NCBI GenBank assembly: GCA_052034255.1
Contig: JBPOIU010000032.1
Location: 1-64,000, forward strand
Reading direction: 5' to 3'
Length of the DNA: 64,000 nucleotides
From: JADJEK01 sp052034255
GTDB lineage: Bacteria; Planctomycetota; B15-G4; JADJEK01
Shown: positions 27,747-37,221 of the stretch, piece by piece
Layout: every line of letters starts with the position of its first letter
How positions within the stretch are numbered: position 1 is the stretch's first letter
Program-made: the position numbers and the translations under genes
Notes under the pieces: generated by a model
Told to the model about the DNA's origin: nothing
What the model saw: the letters and a program-made list of their open reading frames with translations, nothing else
The model's database searches: none

Positions 27747-29330
27747 TCAGTTCTGCAGCAGGAGGCCGAACAAGTCGTTCGTTTCGCAATCGCCGTCGAC
27801 GAACGCAAGGTCCTGATGCAGGAACGCATCGCCGTTGGCGGTGACGCCGACGCCGAGCGACGACAACAGGACCGCGACCGCTCCCGCATCGACGACCGCA
27901 CCGACGTCCTCGCCGGGGATTCCGATCGCGAGGTCCGCCGCCCCGTCGCCGTTGCTGTCGAGGGCGACGAGTCCGTAGCCGAACAGATCCTCGGCTTCCG
28001 CGGCGTCGTTGACGTTCGCGGTGTCCTGATCGAACGTCGACGCGCCGGCGGAAGTCAGTCCCGACGAGCCCGCCGAGTAGAGCACCGTCACGCGACCCGC
28101 GGCTGCCCCTGCGAACGACTCGCCGATTGCGGAGATCGCGAGATCGTCGTCGCCATCCCCATCGAAATCCGCCGCCGCGAGAGAGGCTCCGAACACCTCG
28201 TCGTCCGCGTGCGCACCGGGCACGACACCGTCGCCCTGGTGATACGCGGTCGTGAGCATCGGCACCGGACCGAGCGGGCTACCGCGGACGACGTACACGA
28301 CACCGCGCGAGTCGCCGCCTTGCACCAGCGGTTCGTGGTACGCGCCGATCGCGAGGTCGTCGTAGAGGTCGCCATCGAAGTCGCCGCACGCGACCGAGAG
28401 CCCGTCGTCGAGCGCCGTGATCGTCAGCGGGATCGACTCCGTGCCCGGTTTGAACAACTGGTTGCCCTTCGCGCGCAGGCCCTTCTTCGAGCCGAACAGG
28501 ATGGCGACACGTCCCACACCCGGTGTCGCGTCGGCCTCCTCGGGCACCGTCAACGCGAGGTCGTCGAAGCCATCGCCATTCAAGTCACCGGTCGCGAGCG
28601 TCGCGCCGAAGCGGTCGTTCTTCGCGCACTTCCCCTTGATGCCCTTGCGGTTCTGATGCCAGAACTGATTGCGCTTCGCGGTCAGTCCATTCGCGCTGCC
28701 GAACAGCACGTGGACCGCGCCGGCGCCCGTGGCCTTGCCGATGCGCTCGTTCGTCACTCCGATCACGAGGTCTGCGTACCCGTCGCCGTTGAAGTCACCG
28801 TGCGCGAGGCGCGACCCGAAGAACTCCGACGACGTGTCGTCGCCCTTCGATAGGCGCTCGACCTTGTCCTTGATGCCCTTCGTGTTCTGGTCGAACGCCT
28901 TCACGTTCGCGAAGTCGAGTCCGCTGGCGCCACCGCGCACGACGTAGACGCGGCCGGCGCCGACAAGTCCCTTCACGGCGACACCGGGAGCGCTGATCGC
29001 GAGGTCGTCGAACCCGTCGCCGTCGAAATCCGCCGAGGTCGACGCAAGACCGAATCCCGATTCGGTCTCGGGAGCGAGCCCGAGCGTAGTCGGCGTGATC
29101 AGCAACGAGCCGACGACCGCCGGGCCGCTGACGGCGCCAGGGAACATCTGAACGGCCCCGACATTGTTGATGCCGTCGACCTCCTCGAACGGGATTCCGA
29201 CGAGGAGTTCCTCGAAGCCATCGCCGTTGAAGTCACCGCCCGCCGCGGACGGAGGTTGGAATGCGAGACCGAGGATCGCGGCGGCGAGTGCCGCACAAGT
29301 CGCGCGGATCGAGCGGGGCGAACGCTTCAT
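27747..29330 (-). CDS. Secreted FG-GAP repeat protein (paralogue 3)
   Basis: 527 residues from MKRSPRSIRATCAAL. Signal peptide, then GGDFNGDGFEELLVG and about seven calcium-loop blades. It shares FDQNTKGIKDKVE, QFWHQNRKGIKGKCA and FGSKKGLRAKGNQL with the other two. A hairpin terminator follows, so it may be transcribed separately from paralogues 2 and 1. Confidence 0.87.
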   Translation of the reverse strand: MKRSPRSIRATCAALAAAILGLAFQPPSAAGGDFNGDGFEELLVGIPFEEVDGINNVGAVQMFPGAVSGPAVVGSLLITPTTLGLAPETESGFGLASTSADFDGDGFDDLAISAPGVAVKGLVGAGRVYVVRGGASGLDFANVKAFDQNTKGIKDKVERLSKGDDTSSEFFGSRLAHGDFNGDGYADLVIGVTNERIGKATGAGAVHVLFGSANGLTAKRNQFWHQNRKGIKGKCAKNDRFGATLATGDLNGDGFDDLALTVPEEADATPGVGRVAILFGSKKGLRAKGNQLFKPGTESIPLTITALDDGLSVACGDFDGDLYDDLAIGAYHEPLVQGGDSRGVVYVVRGSPLGPVPMLTTAYHQGDGVVPGAHADDEVFGASLAAADFDGDGDDDLAISAIGESFAGAAAGRVTVLYSAGSSGLTSAGASTFDQDTANVNDAAEAEDLFGYGLVALDSNGDGAADLAIGIPGEDVGAVVDAGAVAVLLSSLGVGVTANGDAFLHQDLAFVDGDCETNDLFGLLLQN

Positions 29331-29403
29331 GGTCGAATCTCCCGAATGAGGCCAAGGAGGGCTCCATCCGGGGGACCGCGTTCCCGTCACGCGAATTCCG
29401 CGA

Positions 29404-32058
29404 TCAGGATCCGTCGCCGTCCATGCGACCGCGGCCGCCATCGCGCGAGCCGGGCTTCGAGGCCTCGGACGCGGCGGGATCCGAACCCTTCGGCGTCACG
29501 GCGTCGGCGGCAATCGACTGGCTCGCGTCGTAGAGCAGCGCGTCGAACACCAACTTGAACGTTCCGTGCGATTGTCCGCGCCATTGCGGGCGGAAGCCGA
29601 ACAGCACGACGCGTCCCGAACCGAACGCGCAGTCGACGAGCGCGGCGCCACCTTCGAGGTGATTCGCGCCGAGCAGGAATCCGCTGAGGAGCGCCGGGCG
29701 GTCGTCGGCGTACTCGAGCAGCACGTTGCCGGAGAACTCGTCCGTCGGTTCGAACACCGGGCTGCCTTCGAACATCACGGCGACGTCGTCTTGGACGCCG
29801 TGCAGCACGGGATGCGCGACGGCGTCGCTCTTCTGCGTGCGCAGGATCGAGCCGCCGCAGAAGAACTCGGTGTTCTTCAAGCCCGCGACGGCGTCCGTAA
29901 CGGGCAGCTCGAACGCTTCGATCGCGAAGCGCGCGCCGTCGTTGAACGCGATCAACACGCCGCCTGCGCGCGTGAAGGCGCGCAACGCCTCGACGCCTTC
30001 GTCGCCGATCCCGCCGGCGTACGGTCCGGGGATCGTGCCCTTCGCGTGACCGTTCGTCAGCGCACGCGCACCGATGTCGGGGATCACGATCGTGTCGAAG
30101 CGCTCGCGCAATCGGCCGGCGCGCAGGTCCTCGTCGTACAGGCTCGTGAACGCGAAGCCGAACTGCTCGAACGTCCAACGCGTCCAGCCTTCGTCGATCG
30201 ACGCGCGCCACGGCCGCACCAGTCCGATTCGGGGCCGCTTCACCGCGGCGCACGTCGGCACGGTCGCGATCGCTTCGATCGCGAGATGAGCTTCGGCCGC
30301 GATGCGCTCCATCGCATCGCGCGCGAGTCCCTCGACGTACCAGCGCGGTGCGCTCGGATCCGCGTTGCGATGCACGCGCGCGCCCGCATTCCACGCGGCG
30401 TTCAATGCGCGGAACGCGGCGTTCGAGCGTGCGTCGATCGCGAACACCGCGCCATCGCCGACGACGCGACCCTCGGGCCACGGCGTTGCGTCGAGGCGCG
30501 CCATACGCTCGCGCGTCGCGGCATCGATGGGTTTCGAGATCGCGTCGACCAGCACGCCCATTTGGTACGGCAGCGTCCAACCGGCGACGTCGTAGGGCAG
30601 ATCCGGTGCGCCTTCCGCGCCGTCCTTCAGCTCCGGGTATTCCTGCACTTCGAAGAGGTCTTGCACCAACGCCGCGTAGGCCTGGTCCATCAAGATCACG
30701 TGGTCGCCGGCCGCGTAGGTGCGGCCGTTCGCGGTGAACTCCTGCGTGGCGCGGTGCACCTCGATGCCATTGGTCCGCAGGACGTCGACGAGCTTCGCGG
30801 CGGTCACCGCGTCGGCTTGCCCCGCCGGGATCACATACGCGAACGGACCCTCGGTCGAGAACCGCTCGATCTGGTCGCGACCAGCGCGCCAGCGGTTGAA
30901 CAGCAGTTGCTCGCGGAAACGCGCGGACGTGTCGAGCACCGCCATCGACGTGCCGACCATGTAGTCGACGGCGTCGGCGATGTGCCACCAGCCACCCTTC
31001 CACGGACTGGCGTAGAACACTTCACTGCGCAGCGAACGCGCATCGCGCGGGAAGTCGTCGACCGAATAGAACTTCGGCGTCGCGTACTCGAACAGCGCGG
31101 TCTCGGTCAGGAACGCCACCGTGTTGCGGTAGGTGTTCACGTTGTCGATGAAGCCGGGGTACCAGTTGTCGAAGCCCTTGCCGCGATGCACGGCGCCGGG
31201 CATCCCGCGCTCGTCGAGCCACGCGGCCATCGTCGTGCCGAACACGTTGACCCAGCGCGCCATCAGCGGATGGACGTTCGACGAGATCGGTTCGGCGAAC
31301 GGCGGGATCCAGATGCGCGTAGGGAATGGCGCGGTCTGGTGGTGGTTGTAGAAGACCTGCGGGTTCCACTCGAGCGTCGTCGCCGTCACCACGCGCGACT
31401 CGATCATGTTGTTCATGTACCCGTCGCGGTTGTTGTCGTGGCCGATGTACTCCTGATACAGCCACGGCAGCTCGGCGACTTCGTACGGAGTCCCGAGGTT
31501 CTTCGCGTACCACTGCGCGACCATGTTCTGCCCGTCTGGGTTCATCGAGAACCACAGCACGAGCACCACTTCGTCGAGGATCCGGTCGATCGTGGGATCG
31601 CCCGCCGCCGTCGCCAGCTGGTGCGCGAGCACGATCGTCGCTTGTGCGCATGCGGCTTCGGTCGCATGGAGACCGCCATCGATGTGGACGATCGCCTTGC
31701 CCGTGCGCGCGAGTTCGCGCGCCGCGGACTCGTCGACGCCCTTCGTCCACGCGAGGCGGCGCGAGACGTCCTTCCACCGCTCGAGTTGCGCGAGGTTTCG
31801 CGGCGACGAGATCAACGCGATGTGCCAATCGAGACCGCGCGTCGTCGTGCCGACGCGCACGAGCTGGACGCGATCGGACGCGGCGTCGAGCGCGCGGAAG
31901 TACGTCAGCGCGTCGTCGTAGCTCGCGAGCCAGAAGTCCTCGCCCGGCGTGTGCCCGAGCACGTCTTTCGGGGAGGGGACCGCCGACGGCGCAGGCTGCG
32001 CGAACGCGGTCGACGACACGGCGAGCGCCAACGCGAACGCGTGGACGAACGACTTCAT
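29404..32058 (-). CDS. Secreted M14-family zinc carboxypeptidase
   Basis: 884 residues: signal peptide (ALALAVSSTAFAQ), then an M14 catalytic domain. Zinc ligands are His131 and Glu134 in GGLHATEAA, with a second His in YNHHQTAP (239/240); the family Asn/Arg-like stretch is SMNPDGQN. The C-terminal 500 residues form an accessory region with a glutamine-amidotransferase-like strand pattern near IPDIGARALTNGH and DGARFAIEAFELPV. It probably trims peptides outside the cytoplasm. Substrate unknown. Confidence 0.85.
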   Translation of the reverse strand: MKSFVHAFALALAVSSTAFAQPAPSAVPSPKDVLGHTPGEDFWLASYDDALTYFRALDAASDRVQLVRVGTTTRGLDWHIALISSPRNLAQLERWKDVSRRLAWTKGVDESAARELARTGKAIVHIDGGLHATEAACAQATIVLAHQLATAAGDPTIDRILDEVVLVLWFSMNPDGQNMVAQWYAKNLGTPYEVAELPWLYQEYIGHDNNRDGYMNNMIESRVVTATTLEWNPQVFYNHHQTAPFPTRIWIPPFAEPISSNVHPLMARWVNVFGTTMAAWLDERGMPGAVHRGKGFDNWYPGFIDNVNTYRNTVAFLTETALFEYATPKFYSVDDFPRDARSLRSEVFYASPWKGGWWHIADAVDYMVGTSMAVLDTSARFREQLLFNRWRAGRDQIERFSTEGPFAYVIPAGQADAVTAAKLVDVLRTNGIEVHRATQEFTANGRTYAAGDHVILMDQAYAALVQDLFEVQEYPELKDGAEGAPDLPYDVAGWTLPYQMGVLVDAISKPIDAATRERMARLDATPWPEGRVVGDGAVFAIDARSNAAFRALNAAWNAGARVHRNADPSAPRWYVEGLARDAMERIAAEAHLAIEAIATVPTCAAVKRPRIGLVRPWRASIDEGWTRWTFEQFGFAFTSLYDEDLRAGRLRERFDTIVIPDIGARALTNGHAKGTIPGPYAGGIGDEGVEALRAFTRAGGVLIAFNDGARFAIEAFELPVTDAVAGLKNTEFFCGGSILRTQKSDAVAHPVLHGVQDDVAVMFEGSPVFEPTDEFSGNVLLEYADDRPALLSGFLLGANHLEGGAALVDCAFGSGRVVLFGFRPQWRGQSHGTFKLVFDALLYDASQSIAADAVTPKGSDPAASEASKPGSRDGGRGRMDGDGS

Positions 32059-32100
32059 GGGGGACTCCGCGATGGAATCGAGCGAACGGACGGCGCCGTA

Positions 32101-33321
32101 CTACTCCGCGATGACCTTCACCGTTTGACCCACGGCGTCGAGGATGCGGCGCAATTCGTCGAAGTCGGGATGCTTGAAGCGCATCCACGCGTTCGCCATG
32201 TAGCCGCCCTCGACCGGCGCCGTGCGCGAGCCGACCGGCGGCAAGTGCTGATCGATCTTGAACGCGCCGAAACGGCGATCGATCTCGTCGAGCCCGCGGT
32301 ATTCACGCACGTGGCCGTCCTGGCTCGGGCGCAGCGCGATGATGCCCGCCGAGTACTGGCGTGACGGCCGGACGTCCGGGCGACCGTGAACGATCGCGAA
32401 CGCCCATTCGCGATAGAGATCGAAGTCGTTCGCCGCGCAGTAGAGGTCCCACGCGCCGACTCCCGGCGGGCGGCATCCGATCTCGGAGAACTTCAGACCC
32501 TTCGGTCCGAAGAACCACTCCATGTGTGTCGCCGACGTCTCGATGTCGAGCGCCTTGATCACGCGGCGGCCGAGTTCGCGCAGCTCGTCGTAGCTCGGCT
32601 GCATCAGTCGATTCGACGCGATGAACTGCGGCGAGATCCAGCGTGTGCGCATCGCTTCGAGCACGTTCGGGAAGTAGTGCGTGACGAACTCATGCACGAC
32701 CTCGCCGCCGATCGTCAGCGTGTCGAAGAAACCCTCGTGGCCTTCGATGAACTCTTCGATCGCGACCGAGCGGCCGCGGTCGAGGTAGATCTCACGGATC
32801 GCTTGCGCCATCTCGGCGTCGTTCGCCACGCGAGTCGCCCCGGACGCTCCGGCGCCGTCGCGCGGCTTCAGGATCACGGGGTAGCCGACGCTGCGCGCGA
32901 ACTCGTACGCCTCGTTCGCCGACGCGATGCCGGCCGACTGCGCGCACGGAATGCCCGCCTTGCGCAGCGCCTCCTTCATCGACGGCTTGTCGCGGCACAG
33001 GTACGCGGTCTTCACCGTCGTGCCCGGAATGCCGCACGCTTCGCGCACGCGCGCGACTCCCATGATGTGGGCTTCGATCGTGGCCTCGATGCGGTCGACC
33101 TTCTCGGTCGACTGGATGCGCTTCACGAGCTTCGTCATCTCGGGCTCGTTGCAGACCGAAGACACTTGCTCGTACTTGTAGAGCCAGTGCTTCAGCTCGG
33201 AGTCGAGCGCCTCGATCGGACGTTCACCGATGCCGGTGACGCGCGCGCCGGCGTCGTGCAAGCCGCGCACGAACTGACGCTGGTAGAGCGGGAAGGCGGG
33301 CTCGACGAAGACGACGTGCAT
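32101..33321 (-). CDS. ATP-grasp ligase, carboxylase-like
   Basis: 406 residues with the ATP-grasp fold: an N-terminal pre-ATP-grasp domain (MHVVFVEPAFPLYQRQFVRG), the flexible loop KPRDGAGASGATRV, adenine-binding EEFIEG, and the metal-binding EIGCRPPG near residue 280. Such enzymes join a carboxylate to an amine or thiol through an acyl phosphate. Neighbouring genes give no clue to the substrate. A TACACT -10-like motif lies 34 nt before the start. Confidence 0.85.
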   Translation of the reverse strand: MHVVFVEPAFPLYQRQFVRGLHDAGARVTGIGERPIEALDSELKHWLYKYEQVSSVCNEPEMTKLVKRIQSTEKVDRIEATIEAHIMGVARVREACGIPGTTVKTAYLCRDKPSMKEALRKAGIPCAQSAGIASANEAYEFARSVGYPVILKPRDGAGASGATRVANDAEMAQAIREIYLDRGRSVAIEEFIEGHEGFFDTLTIGGEVVHEFVTHYFPNVLEAMRTRWISPQFIASNRLMQPSYDELRELGRRVIKALDIETSATHMEWFFGPKGLKFSEIGCRPPGVGAWDLYCAANDFDLYREWAFAIVHGRPDVRPSRQYSAGIIALRPSQDGHVREYRGLDEIDRRFGAFKIDQHLPPVGSRTAPVEGGYMANAWMRFKHPDFDELRRILDAVGQTVKVIAE

Positions 33322-33355
33322 GGGCGGCCCCCGGGGCGAAGCGATTGGGGCGGGG

Positions 33356-33361
33356 AGTGTA
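33356..33361 (-). promoter_or_regulatory. -10-like motif TACACT (minus strand)
   Basis: Read on the minus strand, GTTACACTCCCCGCC lies 34 nt upstream of the ATP-grasp start and fits the recurring motif. Confidence 0.4.
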
Positions 33362-33437
33362 ACCGCGCACCATCAGGGGGCGATAGCGCGGCTGCGCGCG
33401 GGAGATGGGGCGCGGCGACGCTGCGGGGGACGACAGG

Positions 33438-33515
33438 GCCGAGGGCGCCCGTAGTCGCGCTTCGATCCGGCCCCACGAGGAGGCCTCGGATCGCGCGGCT
33501 GCGAACGCCCTCGGC
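33438..33515. terminator. 78-nt imperfect hairpin, likely terminator
   Basis: GCCGAGGGCG (33438-33447) pairs with CGCCCTCGGC (33506-33515). An inner CGATCCG/CGGATCG stem continues it. It lies just past the stop of the leftward gene ending at 33530. Confidence 0.65.
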
Positions 33516-33529
33516 ACTGTGTCATGGAC

Positions 33530-34396
33530 TCACTCGACTTCGACTTCGAACGCGTTGCTCACGAACTCGATCGCGTCGAGTTCTTCCGAGAAGACGACGT
33601 ACGCGAAGTAGAGCCGCGGCGGCAAGCCACCCGGCAGCGTCGCGTGGACCAGAGCCGCATCGAACGTCGCCGTCGCGTCGGAATTGTCGTCGAGCTCGCC
33701 GACGAAGCCCGGGAACTTGCCGAGCTGCGTGCCGCGAAGCGTCAACGTCGTGAATGCATCGAGGGCCAGCGGGATCTCGTGGCCGTCGACGACCGTCGTG
33801 CCCGGAGTGGCGCTCGCGATCACCAAGTACGGATGATGCGCGAGGTCCTCGTGCGGCGGGGCGGGCGTGTCCTCGTGCTCGTCCTCGAGCGGGATCGACA
33901 ACGTCAAGTCGATGGCATCGCTGCCCGGAACCGTCGCCGGCGCCAGGCCGAGAGTCGCGAGCGGCGATCCGGCGCCGTCGACCAAGTCGAGCGACGCGTT
34001 CGAACCGCCGGTGACGCCGCGAATCACGATCGTGTTGTTGTCGACGAGCGCGCGCCCGATCGTCAATTGCGCATTGATCGCGTCCGCGACTTCCTCCGGC
34101 GTGGCCGCAGCGAGCGACGCGAACTGGCTCGCATCGAACGTCACGGACTGCGTCGCGCCACCGTGGTCGTGGACGCTGAACGTCGAGTTCGACTGGAGCA
34201 CGTACGTGTGATGGTCGTCACCCACGTGATACGCGGGCACGCCTTCGTTCCCGAACGACGTGTACCACTTGATCTTGGTCAGGATCTCCGTGCCGTACGC
34301 GGACGACAGCGGGGTCTGGATGTGGTGGGCGAGCGCGATCGACGCGATCACGGCGCCCGAAGCGACGAGGAGCGACTTCTTCCAAGAGAACGACAT
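33530..34396 (-). CDS. Secreted His-rich protein of unknown function
   Basis: 288 residues. N-terminal signal/anchor (KKSLLVASGAVIASIALA), then a mature region starting HHIQTPLSS and carrying HVGDDHHTYVLQ, VHDHGG and an Asp/Glu/His cluster EDEHEDTPAPPHEDLAHH, which suggests metal binding. The C-terminal half has beta-rich segments. AGGAGA lies 8 nt before the ATG. Paired with a Cys-rich secreted-looking protein immediately upstream. I do not recognise a named family. Confidence 0.7.
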   Translation of the reverse strand: MSFSWKKSLLVASGAVIASIALAHHIQTPLSSAYGTEILTKIKWYTSFGNEGVPAYHVGDDHHTYVLQSNSTFSVHDHGGATQSVTFDASQFASLAAATPEEVADAINAQLTIGRALVDNNTIVIRGVTGGSNASLDLVDGAGSPLATLGLAPATVPGSDAIDLTLSIPLEDEHEDTPAPPHEDLAHHPYLVIASATPGTTVVDGHEIPLALDAFTTLTLRGTQLGKFPGFVGELDDNSDATATFDAALVHATLPGGLPPRLYFAYVVFSEELDAIEFVSNAFEVEVE

Positions 34397-34412
34397 GGAA
34401 ACTCTCCTACTG

Positions 34413-34432
34413 CGAGTCGGTGATCCGACTCG
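34413..34432 (-). promoter_or_regulatory. Perfect leader hairpin before the His-rich gene
   Basis: CGAGTCGG, a 4-nt loop and CCGACTCG form an 8-bp hairpin just upstream of the AGGAGA ribosome-binding site. It could be an attenuator, an RNA-stability element or an operator. Confidence 0.5.
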
Positions 34433-34527
34433 ACGTATCAAGACGAAAGCATGTGCGTGCCACGACGAGTGGACACGCACGTCTCGAGACGTGGGATCCG
34501 CGACGGCGCCGACGTGGCGCAGGCGGA

Positions 34528-34938
34528 TCAGAGGGAGTTTCGCGGTGGGGGTACGTCGGGCTCGAGGATCACGGAGATGGGCGCGTTCGCGGCCGACAAG
34601 AACAGAGGATGAGCGAACTCGAAGTCGCACGAAGTCGTCGCGGTCGGTGCCTCGAGCAATGGCTCGCGGTGCATCGGCGCCAAGCGCGGATCGTGGTGCG
34701 TGCATCCACACGGAAAGAGCGAGGAGATCGACGGCATGTCGCCCGTCGGCGTCTTCACGGGTTTGTTACAGCCGCAGGGGAGCTTCGTGCGCTCTTCGCA
34801 GCGGCAATCGTCGCCGCAGCAGACCATGGCCTCGGCCCACCAGCCGGTGAGGACCAGCCACGACGGCACCTTCAGCGCGCTCGACGCGAGCAGGAGCGCG
34901 CAAAGAAAGATGGAGGCCGACGAACGTGGGTGTGTCAC
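34528..34938 (-). CDS. Small Cys-rich envelope protein
   Basis: About 136 residues from a GTG at 34938 (a longer frame with a TTG start exists). A hydrophobic N-terminus (IFLCALLLASSALKV) precedes a Cys cluster CCGDDCRCEERTKLPCGC and a second CGCTHHD, a likely metal-binding or disulphide-bonded module. It lies directly upstream of the His-rich secreted protein in the same direction, so a joint metal-related role is inferred. Start uncertain; no named family recognised. Confidence 0.5.
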   Translation of the reverse strand: MTHPRSSASIFLCALLLASSALKVPSWLVLTGWWAEAMVCCGDDCRCEERTKLPCGCNKPVKTPTGDMPSISSLFPCGCTHHDPRLAPMHREPLLEAPTATTSCDFEFAHPLFLSAANAPISVILEPDVPPPRNSL

Positions 34939-35031
34939 GACGGTGTCGAAACGGCTCACGACACGAAGCGCCGGACGATAGCCGAGCCTCGAAGGGGAAG
35001 CGCTGGGGTCCTTTGACGCAGCTCCGATCAA

Positions 35032-35368
35032 GCGTCCGTCGTGGGCCGCGTTCGGAGAACTTGCGGTCGATGTCGGCGGTCACGCGATCGTCCGCGGATG
35101 CACGGCGTGATCGCGACGGCTGCCGACCAAATCGAAGTTCACGATTATGTCCTGGCTGCGGCCGGCTGCGCACTGCGCAGGCTTCGTGTCTGGAGGATCT
35201 GGTCGCTCCGCGACCGGGGGACTCTCCGACTCTTTCCGTTGAGTCGCCTCGTCGATCCTCTTCGCCTGCGCGCTTCTCGCTCGGCCTCGCGGCAGAACAG
35301 AATCGTGAACTTCGATTTGGATCAGGCTCGTCGAGTGAATGACGCTGGGTGGCGGGTACGCACGCGCC
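35032..35368. other. Intergenic region carrying a long hairpin element
   Basis: 337 nt without a supportable gene. It contains the 194-nt hairpin element at 35127-35320 and short flanks in which I see nothing else. Confidence 0.6.
35127..35320. repeat. Extended-hairpin element A (candidate structured RNA)
   Basis: CCAAATCGAAGTTCACGATT (35127-35146) pairs perfectly with 35301-35320. Pairing continues inward with few mismatches to GAGGATC (35193-35199)/GATCCTC (35254-35260) and the apical CGACTC/GAGTCG stem, whose loop is TTTCCGTT (35233-35240). The apical and right-hand part is shared with element B at 47292-47453, while the outer stems differ in sequence but stay paired. Confidence 0.75.
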
Positions 35369-37045
35369 TCACGGCACGATCAGCTCGAATTGAATACCGT
35401 TCGTCGCCGACGGATAGAACGGCGCGACGTCGTTGAACCAAGCTTGCGCGTACAGCGTCGCTCCGCCCGGGATCGGCGTCGTCGCGGGGACCGGCGCGCC
35501 CAGCATCGCGGTGCCGGCGCCGTTCGACGACATCGGCAACAACAGTTGCGCGGCTGGGATCAGCGTGCCGCCGTTGAATGCGACTTGGAGCTTCTGTGTC
35601 GCGACGAACAGCACTCCGACCTTCGACAGCGGTGCGCTCGTCACGTTGAACGTCACGACGTTGCCGGCGTTTGTGTAGGTGACGTCGAGGTTCGGCGTGC
35701 CGTTGCTGCCGACCTTCGCGAAGCCGAGATTCAACTTCTCGGTGAAGCCCTCGTAGAGCGCGAGGCAACCACCGAGCACCAGGTTGCGCATGTCGGTGAC
35801 GCTCTGCGGGTGGAAGTACGTCGTGATGTTGTTCATGCCACCACCGCAGAGGTGGCAGTAGCTCATGATGGTTCCTTGGCTGGTGCAGATCTGCTGGGTC
35901 TGGCAGCCGCCGAAGTAACCATTGGGCGCGCACGAGTCCGCGGGCGGGCAGTAGTCGTGCGTGTGCGGTGCGCCGAAGTTGTGGCCGAGTTCGTGCGCGA
36001 TGACCATGAAGTCCCACGTCAGCGAACCCTGCGTGACGGGGATCGGCGTGTTGCCGCCGATGTTGCCGCTGACGCCGAAGCCCCAGAACTGGTCGCACAG
36101 CGCCGGCAAGTACGCCACGCCGCCGCCGAGGTTTGCGCCGCTGACGAAGTGGTAGAGGTCGGCGTTGACCGGACCTTGGCCGTTGCCCCACGCGTTCTGG
36201 AATTCGCCGAGCATGCCGCCGGCGCCGCCGCCGTTCTCGGGCGAGCTCCACGGATCGGTGCTCGTGTGGTAGCCGATGTACGGAAAGGTCAGGATCACGC
36301 CGATTTGCTCGCGGTAGCGATACGAGATCGCCCCGAGCAGTGACGTGAGGTAGGTCTGAGCGGCCGTCAGATTGCCGAACAAACCGTAGTACTGCGTGTC
36401 GGTCTCGATCGCGATGCGGCCGTTGTAGATCGGCGTGACGGTCGTCGCCGCCAACATCGTGGACGCCGAGCGATTGAGGTTCGGCGCGGTCTTGCCTACC
36501 GGCGTCGTCGTCCCAGCGCAGCTCAGTTCGCGATCGTCGCCGAGATCGATGAGGTCGGACTCCGACGCCAGGTACGACGTCGCGTCATCCCAAGATCCTT
36601 GTGCATTCGGCCCGGCGAGGAGCTCGTAGTGGCGGCCGTGCGTGCGCACGAAGCCACGGCTGCCATGTCGCGACAGTGCGAGGAACACGGCCGAGCCGTC
36701 GTCGCCGACGACGCGACCGTCCCACAGCGTCAGGTCGAGCGTGGACGGTGTCGCGACGCCGTCGACGTGGATCGCATCCGCGTCGATCGGCAAGTGGACG
36801 CGATGCAGCACGACGTGGACCGCCGGCGCATCGGGCAACGGGACGACGGGGAACTGGACGTCGTCGAGCCCATCGATCGCGGCCAATCCGAGCGGGTCGC
36901 ACGCGAACTCGACGGGTTCGCCTGGTTGCGCGGACGTCACGACGAGCGGGAAATCGCGGCGAGGCACGGCGCTCTCGCCGGCCAGTGCGGACGAAGACAC
37001 GAGCGCGAGCAGGATGCTCGTCGCCATGGGCAGGGCGGTGGTCAT
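35369..37045 (-). CDS. Secreted reprolysin-type (M12B-like) zinc metalloprotease
   Basis: 558 residues: signal peptide (ATSILLALVSSSALAG), a propeptide-like region of about 200 residues, and a metzincin catalytic domain with HELGHNFGAPHTHDYC near residue 351, the HExxHxxGxxH zinc site, followed by the Met-turn candidate GTIMSYCH. The C-terminal 110 residues form a separate beta domain ending IPGGATLYAQAWF...TNGIQFELIVP; a related TNG-V motif ends the N-terminal domain of the secreted protein at 59984. Probably an extracellular protease. Confidence 0.87.
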   Translation of the reverse strand: MTTALPMATSILLALVSSSALAGESAVPRRDFPLVVTSAQPGEPVEFACDPLGLAAIDGLDDVQFPVVPLPDAPAVHVVLHRVHLPIDADAIHVDGVATPSTLDLTLWDGRVVGDDGSAVFLALSRHGSRGFVRTHGRHYELLAGPNAQGSWDDATSYLASESDLIDLGDDRELSCAGTTTPVGKTAPNLNRSASTMLAATTVTPIYNGRIAIETDTQYYGLFGNLTAAQTYLTSLLGAISYRYREQIGVILTFPYIGYHTSTDPWSSPENGGGAGGMLGEFQNAWGNGQGPVNADLYHFVSGANLGGGVAYLPALCDQFWGFGVSGNIGGNTPIPVTQGSLTWDFMVIAHELGHNFGAPHTHDYCPPADSCAPNGYFGGCQTQQICTSQGTIMSYCHLCGGGMNNITTYFHPQSVTDMRNLVLGGCLALYEGFTEKLNLGFAKVGSNGTPNLDVTYTNAGNVVTFNVTSAPLSKVGVLFVATQKLQVAFNGGTLIPAAQLLLPMSSNGAGTAMLGAPVPATTPIPGGATLYAQAWFNDVAPFYPSATNGIQFELIVP

Positions 37046-37221
37046 GGCAGGGCTCTCTCGATGGTTCGGGGGTGTCGGGGGAGAGGAGTGGCGGCGGGAG
37101 GATAACCCGGATACCGGCTCGGTGACGACGGGGTCTTCGAGCTGGTGGTGGACTCGCCGTGGGTGTGCGCGGGGAACCGCGCGCTCGAAACAGTGCGCGC
37201 ATGGGCTGCTACGCTGCGTGC
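37046..37221. promoter_or_regulatory. Divergent intergenic region, protease / SRPBCC gene
   Basis: Holds promoters for both directions. On the plus strand CTACGCTGCG ends 6 nt before the ATG at 37222. On the minus strand GTTATCCTCCCGCC resembles the same motif. Confidence 0.4.
37210..37215 (+). promoter_or_regulatory. -10-like motif TACGCT
   Basis: CTACGCTGCGTG ends 6 nt before the SRPBCC start codon, which would make a leaderless message. Confidence 0.38.
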
